A stretch of DNA of 6,187 nt from NCBI GenBank assembly GCA_017484235.1, contig JAFUTM010000375.1, positions 1-6,187 on the forward strand, written 5' to 3'. The DNA comes from Selenomonadaceae bacterium (GTDB lineage: Bacteria > Bacillota > Negativicutes > Selenomonadales > Selenomonadaceae). This document shows, piece after piece, positions 1 through 6,183 of the stretch. The translations under genes and the position numbers were made by a program. Each line of letters starts with the position of its first letter. The stretch's first letter is position 1. The notes under the pieces are model-generated. The model saw only the letters and a list, made by a program, of their open reading frames with translations. It had not been told where the DNA came from and ran no database searches.

Positions 1-889
1 AGAAATTTCCGGCATAAAATTGAATACCAGGCAGTGTCGTGTAAACAGTGAGATTGAGACCAGTTTCATCACTTACAACGTGCGCCGCCTTTTTAAGTGT
101 ACCGTCATAATCATTAATGCACCAGTTGTGGTCATAGCCGTGCCCAAAATTCAGTTCATCAAAATCATCATCAATGTGTTCGCCAATACGCGTGAGGCTT
201 CTCAAATCCATTGGCGTACCTTCAACGGGCAATATGCGGCCGTCCGGCAGTGATTCTTCATTTGCCCAAGTGTAATTATCGGCAAAAATTTGTATTTTTT
301 GATTAGTCATAGCGCCGCTGTCGAAGCCGTTAAGATTAAAATATGTGTGGTTCGTTAAGTTGCAGATTGTGTCCGCGTCGGTCACTGCCTTATAATCAAT
401 TTTAAGTTCATTATTATCCGTTAAAGTATAAACGACAGTTGCTGTAAGATTGCCAGGATAACCGCCCTCACCGTCTGGACTTGTGCAGGTCATTTTTAAA
501 GCATTGCCCGCGATTTCGGCTGACCAGATTTTTTTCTCAAAACCGTTAAAACCTCCGTGCAAATGATTCTTTCCACCATCGTTTTTATCAAGCAGATACT
601 CTTTGCCGTTGAGTGTAAACTTTGCTCCGGCTATACGGTTGGCACATCGTCCGGCAATGGCACCCATATATTTATCGTCCTGCTCGAAAGCTGCCGCATC
701 TGCATAGCCGAGAACGACGTCAACGGCTTTGCCATTTTTGTCAGTTACCGTCCACGATACAATACGCGCACCATAGTGGGTGATTTTAATTTCTGTACCA
801 CTTGCATTTTTAAGCGTGTACACATCAATTTCAGTGTTGTCTTTAAGTTTACCAAATGAATTTTTGCTTAAAGTGATGTTTTTACTCAT
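1..889 (-). CDS. galM: Aldose 1-epimerase (mutarotase), 3' end cut by window edge
   Basis: Interconverts alpha and beta anomers of hexoses such as galactose and glucose, feeding the Leloir pathway in the cytoplasm. The reading frame stays open from ATG at 889 to the left edge, giving 296 residues. Family motifs appear in order: NHLHGGFNGF at residues 108-117 (His111 binds substrate), NHTYFNL at 180-186 (His181, the catalytic acid), GYDHN at 251-255 (Asp253) and LPGIQFYAGNF at 286-296. The general-base glutamate normally lies shortly after this last motif and so falls outside the window; about 40-50 residues are missing. The start is supported by a perfect GGAGGTG site (897-903) 7 bases upstream. 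There is no signal peptide. The gene is divergent from the amidase-like gene across an AT-rich gap, so it is probably the first gene of its transcript. What lies downstream is not visible. Family assignment is very secure. Confidence 0.95.
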   Translation of the reverse strand, partial: MSKNITLSKNSFGKLKDNTEIDVYTLKNASGTEIKITHYGARIVSWTVTDKNGKAVDVVLGYADAAAFEQDDKYMGAIAGRCANRIAGAKFTLNGKEYLLDKNDGGKNHLHGGFNGFEKKIWSAEIAGNALKMTCTSPDGEGGYPGNLTATVVYTLTDNNELKIDYKAVTDADTICNLTNHTYFNLNGFDSGAMTNQKIQIFADNYTWANEESLPDGRILPVEGTPMDLRSLTRIGEHIDDDFDELNFGHGYDHNWCINDYDGTLKKAAHVVSDETGLNLTVYTTLPGIQFYAGNF

Positions 890-892
890 ATA

Positions 893-922
893 TTGACACC
901 TCCAGCTAAATTATAAAATAAT
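893..922 (+). promoter_or_regulatory. Candidate SigA promoter for the amidase-like gene
   Basis: A perfect TTGACA (893-898) is followed after 18 bases by AATAAT (917-922), 5 of 6 to consensus. This gives a predicted start near 929 and a leader of about 53 bases. The -35 box overlaps the galM ribosome binding site on the other strand, so the two divergent transcripts would overlap at their 5' ends. An alternative -10, TACAAT at 956-961, has no recognisable -35. Confidence 0.4.
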
Positions 923-949
923 ATTAATATAAAAAAATAGCATAGTCAA
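921..949 (-). promoter_or_regulatory. Candidate sigma-70/SigA promoter for galM
   Basis: On the minus strand, TTGACT (944-949) is followed after exactly 17 bases by TAATAT (921-926). This predicts a transcript start near 914 and a leader of about 25 bases ahead of the galM ATG. The -35 matches at 5 of 6 positions but the -10 at only 4 of 6. A perfect TATAAT also exists at 910-915, but it has no -35 partner and would start transcription inside the ribosome binding site. Confidence 0.45.
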
Positions 950-968
950 CCACGATACAATAAAAACA

Positions 969-975
969 AGAGGTG
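969..975 (+). promoter_or_regulatory. Ribosome binding site that fixes the amidase start
   Basis: AGAGGTG lies 6 bases before ATG at 982. An in-frame GTG at 973-975 is part of this Shine-Dalgarno sequence itself, so it cannot sensibly be the start codon. The three extra residues it would add are therefore excluded. Confidence 0.8.
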
Positions 976-981
976 ATATTA

Positions 982-2130
982 ATGAAGATTTTCATTAATC
1001 CTGGTAATGTCGTTTCAAGCAGTAATGAACTCAATGGCAGTGAAGTCACTTTAAACGTAGGGCGCAAAGTTGCCGATCATTTAAGTACTTCTAATTTTGA
1101 AACAGAGTGCCAGCAGCTGGACGGCGTAGAAAAAGTTTATACCTCATCAAATGATTGGGGCGCAGAGTTGTTTATTTCCATTCAGTGCAATGCGGCTTCT
1201 GCGTCGGTCTCTGGTACGGAAACGTTCTACTGTCAAGGTTCAGCCAATGGCAAAAAACTTGCTCAGGCTATTCAATCGCGCATTGTATCCACGCTTGGCA
1301 CTGTTGATCGCGGTATTAAAGATGACACACAAACTGCAGCAGGAAGTCTGGGCGTGTTGAGACATACAAAATGTCCGGCGGTGTTAGTTGAATTAGTATT
1401 TATCAGTAATCCTGACGATGTTAAGCTGCTCAGTGAGCGTCAAGACGATTTCGCTAAGGCTATTGCCGCTGGCATTATGGATTATTGCGGTGTCGAAACT
1501 AATATTACGGATAATGCCGCTCCAAACGCGGAACCTTATACAAAATTAGAAATAAATCTTAGTGTCGTGTCTGCCTTAGCTCTTAAGTGTGCTGCTAACA
1601 ATACAGATCCTGCAGCTTATGGAAAGTATAAATTCTCGTCTAATGTTGCCGGCGAATTTGCTCAATGGCTGAGTAATCATTCAGACGAAGCATTTGCTAA
1701 TTATGGACGCAATCTGGCAGAAGATGAAGCCGGTTCGGATAAATTCACGGAAACTTGGAATAATCTTGCGACAGTTGATCCAGGCAACTTCTCATCATTA
1801 CAAGATGAATTTGTTCAAACAATGTACTTTGATAAAGCTGCCGAAGCTCTCGCTAAAGAGTATTTCCACCTTGATAAACATAGTGACGCAATGAAAGCAG
1901 TTATCTTTGCTCGTGCGCTCCAAAATGGTGCAGCGGAATGTGTCGATACAGTGAAAAATGCGTGCACTCGTTTGAATCAGCCTAACTTGTCATATGTAGA
2001 CAGTGAAAATTTCGATGCAGATATAATCAATGCAATTTATGACTCTTTGAGTAGTGGTGTTGCTGAATCCGCTAGTTTGGAAGATGAGCGCAAAGCTGCG
2101 CTGGATATGCTCAATGGCAGCAGCATTTAA
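982..2130 (+). CDS. N-acetylmuramoyl-L-alanine amidase-like protein, probably catalytically degenerate
   Basis: This is a protein of 382 residues. Residues 1-170 follow the Amidase_3 fold of zinc enzymes that cut the MurNAc-L-Ala bond: IFINPG near the N-terminus, a Glu at about 21 where the second zinc ligand sits, FISIQCNA at 64-71, and VLVELVFISNPDD at 134-146 with the catalytic Glu137. The first ligand position reads PGN instead of PGH (Asn9), and the third reads SIQCNA instead of SIHCNA (Gln68), so two of three zinc ligands are missing. Residues 190-380 resemble a phage endolysin/tail lysozyme-like domain, with YGKYKFSS at 213-220, FAQWL at 226-230 and an ERKAALDML-type end. The usual acidic residue after LALK appears replaced by Cys-Ala (203-204); this second assignment is from memory and tentative. 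No signal peptide or membrane segment is seen, so export would need holin, lysis or a phage-like route. It is a single gene with its own promoter candidate and terminator. It may be a domesticated phage-derived protein used for binding rather than cutting. Confidence 0.75.
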   Translation: MKIFINPGNVVSSSNELNGSEVTLNVGRKVADHLSTSNFETECQQLDGVEKVYTSSNDWGAELFISIQCNAASASVSGTETFYCQGSANGKKLAQAIQSRIVSTLGTVDRGIKDDTQTAAGSLGVLRHTKCPAVLVELVFISNPDDVKLLSERQDDFAKAIAAGIMDYCGVETNITDNAAPNAEPYTKLEINLSVVSALALKCAANNTDPAAYGKYKFSSNVAGEFAQWLSNHSDEAFANYGRNLAEDEAGSDKFTETWNNLATVDPGNFSSLQDEFVQTMYFDKAAEALAKEYFHLDKHSDAMKAVIFARALQNGAAECVDTVKNACTRLNQPNLSYVDSENFDADIINAIYDSLSSGVAESASLEDERKAALDMLNGSSI

Positions 2131-2194
2131 ACATCTTTTATCGAAACAAGTCGTAATATAAGGCGCAATTCTTAATTACTGGTAAAATAAAAAT

Positions 2195-2240
2195 TTCTGT
2201 GCAAGAAGCATTATCATTTCTGCACAGAAGTTTTTTATTT
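2195..2240. terminator. Bidirectional Rho-independent terminator
   Basis: A 9-bp perfect stem, TTCTGTGCA (2195-2203) with TGCACAGAA (2221-2229), encloses a 17-base loop. On the plus strand it is followed by GTTTTTTATTT (2230-2240). Read on the minus strand it is followed by AAATTTTTATTTTA. It lies 64 bases after the amidase stop and just past the aldo/keto reductase stop, so it can end both convergent transcripts. Confidence 0.8.
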
Positions 2241-2254
2241 ATAATATGAGTTTT

Positions 2255-3244
2255 TTATTTTTTTGGACTTCCGCCAAATATTTCAAATTCCATTCCGTCA
2301 AGTTTTTTATCAATATCTGCAATTTCTTGCGATGTAAGCTGAATATCTCCAGCACCGAAGTTTTCTTTTAATCTCGAAATTTTGCGGCTGCCTGGAATTG
2401 GAATGATGTAAGGTTTTTTACAAATTATCCACGCCAACGAAATCTGCGCGGGCGTTGCGTTTTTTTCTGCAGCAAGTTCATTGAGTAAATCTAATAACTC
2501 ACGACTTTTTTGCATTCCTGATTCTGTGAATTGCGGCATCATATTCCTGTAATCATCTTTTTCAGTGAATTTTGTTTCCTTGTTGTAAGCACCTGTCAAC
2601 AATCCGTTTGCCATTGGCGAAAATGCCACAAATGCGATATTTAATTCTTCAAGCACTGGAAATAATTTTTCGTGCCAGCGTGCCATCATTGAATATCTAT
2701 TTTGAATCGCTGTCACTTGACAAACTTTATTAGCGCGGCGCAAATATTCTTCATCAACTTCTGAAATGCCCCAATAACGAATTTTTCCGGCTTTTATTAA
2801 TTCGTTCATCACGTCAGCAACAATTTCCGGTTCTACTTGCGTATCAATCCTATGCTGATAGTACAAGTCTATTACGTCAATGCCCAATCGTTTTAAACTT
2901 CCGTCAACTGACTTGCGAATTGTATCTGGACTGCTGTCTGTTTTAAGTGAACGGTCTGCATTATGCTGAACGCCGAATTTAGTGGCAATGACGATTTTAT
3001 CGCGGACATCTTTCAACGCCTCGCCGACTAATTCTTCATTGTAGGAGATTGAGCCGTCGATATTTTCTCCTGTATAACATTCCGCCGTGTCGAAGAAATT
3101 GTAACCCATTTCATAGGCCGCACGGATTGCTGATATTGCCTCAGATTTTTCCGTTGCCTTGCCATATGCGTGTGAAAAGCCCATACAGCCAAGTCCTACA
3201 GGTGCAACTATTAAATCACTTTGTCCAAGTCTCCTCTTTTCCAC
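2255..3244 (-). CDS. Aldo/keto reductase (NADP-dependent oxidoreductase)
   Basis: This is a 329-residue cytoplasmic TIM-barrel oxidoreductase that reduces aldehydes or ketones with NADPH. The full catalytic tetrad is present: Asp52 and Tyr57 in FFDTAECY, Lys89 in ATKFG, and His131 in YYQHRID. QNRYS at 181-185 and FSPMANGLLTG at 208-218 are typical of the YajO/YdhF-like group. IPIPGSRKISRLKEN at 281-295 forms the coenzyme phosphate-binding site. Length is normal for the family (about 310-340). The start is GTG at 3244 with GAGGTG (3250-3255) 5 bases upstream; the nearby ATG at 3247 is in another frame. It lies 16 bases downstream of the methyltransferase stop, so it is the last gene of that operon, and it ends next to a bidirectional terminator. 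The substrate cannot be told from sequence. Any read-through supply would come from the methyltransferase side, where an insertion and a frameshift now lie. Confidence 0.92.
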   Translation of the reverse strand: MEKRRLGQSDLIVAPVGLGCMGFSHAYGKATEKSEAISAIRAAYEMGYNFFDTAECYTGENIDGSISYNEELVGEALKDVRDKIVIATKFGVQHNADRSLKTDSSPDTIRKSVDGSLKRLGIDVIDLYYQHRIDTQVEPEIVADVMNELIKAGKIRYWGISEVDEEYLRRANKVCQVTAIQNRYSMMARWHEKLFPVLEELNIAFVAFSPMANGLLTGAYNKETKFTEKDDYRNMMPQFTESGMQKSRELLDLLNELAAEKNATPAQISLAWIICKKPYIIPIPGSRKISRLKENFGAGDIQLTSQEIADIDKKLDGMEFEIFGGSPKK

Positions 3245-3260
3245 ATTATCACCTCAACCA

Positions 3261-4828
3261 TTAAATAATTTGCAACGCCTTCAAAATGATAAGTCGCTTA
3301 TCCAAAAACATTTGAGCCAACGATTTAAATTCGGCAAGATTTTCTTCAGCGGAATTAAGTGTTTTGCCTTCTTTAATCAAGCGCTGCCCTTGCGCTTCGA
3401 GGATTGTCCAAGATTCTTTGGCAAGACTGTCAATGTCACGTTTACCGCGCTTATACAATTCTACAAAGACCTGTTCAAAACGTCCAATCGAGAAGCCGCC
3501 GCCTATCACAGGACTAACTAAAAATGCAATATCCGTTGAAATTTCTGAGCGACTGCAGAGATAATTATTTAAATTATCGCAGTTCTTTTTGACTTTATCA
3601 ATTATGGTCTTATCTTGACAAGGTACAAGATGCCCCATAGTCATCAGCACAACAATTGCCTGTTCCAAGTTGGCAAATATTATTTCTGGGTGATTTTTAA
3701 CGAGGTCAGCAAATTTCTTCGGGCGGTAATTGTCAGAACGAAGGTATTCCATTATTGCTTCGAGATTTGGATTAGTGAAGGACACTTCACCTAAAGCAGT
3801 ATTACACTTCATTTGAGGCTCATCTACATTTAACAATACAAAATTAGTGTTCAGAATTTTTATCATACGTTCAGCTTGAGAAAGACGACGGGCGCCGCGA
3901 ACATAAATATCCTTGCGGAACTGCTGATTGACAAAATAATCTCGGACCTGTTCTTTGACAATCGGATTTTCAATGCTTGTTAAGAATTCAATTGCTTCTT
4001 TTTTAAGATTCATTGCATCAATTGCATCAGAAGGTGTTGCAGTACAGGCAAATTCCAACTTTGCAGTACTCAATATTTCCGCCACGTCAGTAAAGTACAT
4101 ACAATCCCAAATTGAATTAAAATATTCGTGTGCCAAATAGTTATGATCTAATTTTTTTGTAGATTCTATAAATTCCTTAAGACCTGGAACGCGCTGTGCA
4201 TAATTCGGATTGAGTTCAATCAGCTTTTCAACAAAATTAAATGCATTTTCTACGCGATCAAAAGTATTATTTTTACTACTTTCTCCATACTTGTCGTGTA
4301 AGATCATCAATTCACGCATTGGAGCATTTGGTGCCCAGCCAGGAAAACAATTGTAACTATTATAAAACATTCCTCCTGGTTTTAAATATTTTTTCGCAAA
4401 TTCGACGATATGAGCACGATTTTCGGAACTTATCCACGACCAGATTCCGTGAAGGCTGATTGAATCAAATTGTAAAGATGAATTACCCCCCCCCTATATT
4501 CATTATTTAAACTATTATAAAATTCTTCAAAACTGTCATCAAAAAAGCTTGCGTTGCAGCCGGAAGCATAACGCAATTTATTTGTGTGAGCAGCGTGTGC
4601 AGGGTTAAAGTCTGTTCCGAAATACTGACCAAGATTGGAAGCTGCGTGAATGTTAATTGATACACCTTGACCATAGCCGAGTTCACAATAAGTGCTATCT
4701 TCGCGAGGCTCCGGCACCTCAAAACCTCTAAGCAGCAGACAAAATCTTTGAAATACCGGACTCAATTCACGATAATATCCATAAGTATAAGTAACATCAG
4801 TAAAATAACCTTCATTCCATTCATTCAT
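3261..4828 (-). pseudogene. SAM-dependent methyltransferase with regulatory domain (protein-lysine-methyltransferase type), frameshifted at a poly-G tract, possibly phase-variable
   Basis: Two adjacent frames form one gene. The first part starts at ATG 4828 (GAAGGTG 5 bases upstream) and carries the SAM-binding core: ELGYGQG at residues 49-55 and GTDFNP at 71-76. It then leaves frame at nine G (4486-4494) and stops at 4430 after 132 residues. The other frame resumes without a stop from the same tract: FDSISLHGIWSW, then KKYLKPGG and YNSYNCFPGW, then a long C-terminal part ending at 3261. With ten G the product would be 522 residues. The LEFACTATP region and the C-terminal half match the MethyTransf_Reg (PF10119) architecture known from rickettsial lysine methyltransferases PKMT1/2, which have similar length. 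The family is known to methylate protein lysines; the target here is unknown. The gene sits 30 bases after a disrupted hydrolase gene and 16 before an aldo/keto reductase, so all three look co-transcribed. It could be a phase-OFF functional gene, a true pseudogene, or a sequencing artefact in the homopolymer. Confidence 0.85.
4486..4494 (-). repeat. Homopolymeric G9 tract inside the methyltransferase gene
   Basis: Nine C on the plus strand read as nine G on the coding strand, within a Tyr-Arg-Gly-Gly stretch at residues 111-114. The frame on the left stays open into the tract and a second frame stays open out of it. Ten or seven G would join them; nine gives early termination. This is the only G/C run of this length in an AT-rich window, as expected for a contingency tract that varies by slipped-strand mispairing. 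Confidence 0.9.
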
Positions 4829-4858
4829 AATATCACCTTCGTAAATGTTTTATTTTGT

Positions 4859-5202
4859 TTACATCTGATTCTGCCAAAATTTTACAGCATTATCAATCCA
4901 GCCTTCAGAGACCGTGCCTTCACCTAAACCAAAGCCGTGAGGCAAGCCCTGAAAAATTTCAATCTCTGCATCTGTGCCATTTGATTTGATTTTTCGAATA
5001 CGATTCTGCATTATTTGATAAGGCGCAATTCCATCATTTGTGCCAACGCAGTTATAAGTCGGCGGTTCATTGCCATAAACTTCAGATAAACCTGTATATT
5101 GCATTATAACTGCACTTGGACGAGGTAAATGCTTTTCGCCAAAGTAATCTGTTCCAAAAGAGCCAAGCCAAGCTGCCATTCGTGCACCGGCACTTCCGCC
5201 CC
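4859..5202 (-). pseudogene. Alpha/beta-hydrolase (esterase/lipase-like), C-terminal fragment cut by transposon
   Basis: About 114 host-derived residues remain, with all three catalytic elements. The nucleophile motif GGSAG lies at the very beginning of the fragment, an acid in GTNDGIAPY follows, and His in GLPHGFGLGEG lies near the end. Members are usually 250-320 residues, so the N-terminal half with the core beta strands and oxyanion-hole HGG motif is missing. It would be expected beyond the right edge, past the insertion. The break falls one codon before GGSAG, where the IS200/IS605 right end joins. The ATG at 5207-5209 comes from transposon sequence, and its GGGGAG is too close to serve as a good ribosome binding site, so the fragment is probably not usefully translated. 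The stop at 4859 lies 30 bases before the methyltransferase start, which suggests the hydrolase was the upstream gene of the operon. Substrate unknown. Confidence 0.85.
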
Positions 5203-5330
5203 TTGACATCTCCCCACGCCTAAAGACGGGGGATTCTTGAGTAACTAAACTAGCTTAATTCTCAAAGGACTAGCCAAAAGCCCCCTACCCAGTTCTTCAA
5301 AATCGAAGTTCTGGCTACTTTTTCGCAAAA
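5203..5330 (-). ncRNA. Probable omega-RNA (reRNA) region of the tnpB element
   Basis: In IS200/IS605 elements the guide RNA overlaps the 3' end of tnpB and runs through the right end, with the guide copied from the flanking DNA. Here that region covers the last tnpB codons (RGLLASPLRIKLV), the short spacer after the TAG stop and the right-end hairpin. The guide would be the hydrolase sequence immediately below 5203. The 5' limit given is approximate and the RNA is inferred from position and family knowledge, not from a covariance match. Confidence 0.45.
5211..5233 (-). repeat. Right-end hairpin of the IS200/IS605 element
   Basis: On the minus strand, TCCCCCGTC and GGCGTGGGGA pair to give nine base pairs with one G-T pair, one bulged T and a TTTA loop. 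An imperfect palindrome with a bulged T near the end is the type of structure that TnpA recognises at subterminal sites. It lies between the tnpB stop and the joint with the hydrolase gene. Confidence 0.8.
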
Positions 5331-6142
5331 TATTAGCTGCACCATTTAAGTCTGCATTTACTATTCGACCGTCTGAAGATTGATACAAACCTCTTGTTAT
5401 TCTCTTACCACTAAACTCATACTTTTTCGGATTGTCCGCATTGAATACTGGTATTTCATCTAAATCCAGAAAACTTGCCTTTGATGTATATGCTTCTTCT
5501 TGTTCGATATACTTAATTCCATAGCGTTCACATAGATTGCCTAACTGTTCTCTAAGGCTTCCAAAGCTAATCTGCGTGAAGTTCTGATTATTCTTCTTGC
5601 CTAGATTGATACCACCTTTAAAGTCAATATTGTAACCGCAAACTATAGTACCTATATTGTGTTCTATGCAATGATTTACAATATATCTGGCAGTCTTTTT
5701 TATACAATCATTAGTCCTATTGTTTCTCTTCAAGGTAAGTCTTTGAATCAATCTTGAGGTATATTGACCTTGTGGCAGTCTATTTTGAAGTTCAGCACGA
5801 CGTTTATTCCACAACAATAGCCAGCTTTTCATCTTGATTTAAGTTTAGGTTTTCTGCTTCTCATACTGGATTTTAAACTTCCTGCCTTTGCATATCGGTA
5901 TGATTCGGATTTCCTTAATTTTGTGCTCCAATATTCTGTCAGGCACTCTAATTTTGATTTTCTCCCTGCCGTAAAGTTTCATAAAAGTCATAAGTTAAAT
6001 GTTTCTTTTCGGTGAAATAGTGTTGACGAATATTGTATAGTGCTACATTGTAGAGATTCTTGCTGAAAAAGCACATCAAACGTAAAAGTAGATATTCTTT
6101 TTTGGATAGTCCACGTATTAAGTTGGATTGAGTTAAAAGCAC
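5245..6142 (-). pseudogene. tnpB: tnpB, RNA-guided nuclease/accessory protein of IS200/IS605, with internal deletions and frameshifts
   Basis: TnpB is an omega-RNA-guided RuvC nuclease, ancestral to Cas12, that helps these elements persist. Remnants follow one another. From GTG 6142 (GGAGGTG at 6148-6154), about 51 residues of the N-terminal helix-turn-helix region remain, including NLIRGLSKKEYLLL and SKNLYNVALYNIRQ. Then comes a different frame (about 5970-5863) reading KIKIRVPDRILEHKIKEIR, then a third piece (5860-5820) reading NLNQDEKLAI. Last is the C-terminal part from LWNKRRAEL to a TAG stop at 5245, with LTLKRNNR and NADLNGAANI (RuvC-III Asp). Family members are about 370-430 residues. 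The central N-terminal segment is deleted, and the stretch after LAI that should carry the first RuvC Asp (IDLG) is gone. Two in-frame TAA codons at about 5845-5850 also block the C-terminal frame. The product cannot be an active nuclease. The GTIVCGYN segment fits the clade that lacks the usual Glu there. Confidence 0.88.
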
Positions 6143-6153
6143 GATATCACCTC

Positions 6154-6183
6154 CTTTGCTATTTTATCCACTTTATAGCAAAG
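6154..6183 (-). repeat. Inverted repeat upstream of the tnpB ribosome binding site
   Basis: CTTTGCTAT (6154-6162) and ATAGCAAAG (6175-6183) form a perfect 9-bp stem with a 12-base loop. An alternative 6-bp stem, CACTTT (6169-6174) with AAAGTG (6180-6185), is mutually exclusive with it. The larger stem touches the first base of the GGAGGTG site of tnpB. It may be the left-end hairpin of the element or a structure limiting tnpB translation. Confidence 0.6.

Noticed and set aside
20..859. Plus-strand open frames of 77 and 100 codons opposite galM
   Set aside because: They are antisense to a clear aldose epimerase reading frame, lack good ribosome binding sites and show no recognisable motifs.
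910..915. Perfect TATAAT on the minus strand as the galM -10 box
   Set aside because: It has no -35 at 16-18 bases and would start transcription inside the ribosome binding site; the box at 921-926 is better placed.
2230..2260. Repeated TTTTTTATTT (2231-2240 and 2251-2260) as a meaningful repeat
   Set aside because: One copy is the terminator U-tract and the other is the lysine-rich end and stop of the reductase gene; low-complexity coincidence is enough.
4360..4377. ATG at 4370 preceded by AGGAGG as an independent start for the C-terminal methyltransferase part
   Set aside because: The AGGAGG ends only one base before the ATG and simply encodes the conserved Pro-Gly-Gly of the methyltransferase core; the same frame runs upstream to the G tract with conserved motifs.
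4667..4927. Plus-strand open frame of 86 codons across the methyltransferase start
   Set aside because: It is antisense to two minus-strand coding regions and their intergenic ribosome binding site, with no ribosome binding site or motif of its own.
5200..5215. New start codon for the hydrolase fragment supplied by the transposon end
   Set aside because: GGGGAG touches the ATG with no spacing, and the resulting piece lacks the N-terminal half of the hydrolase fold, so a functional product is unlikely.
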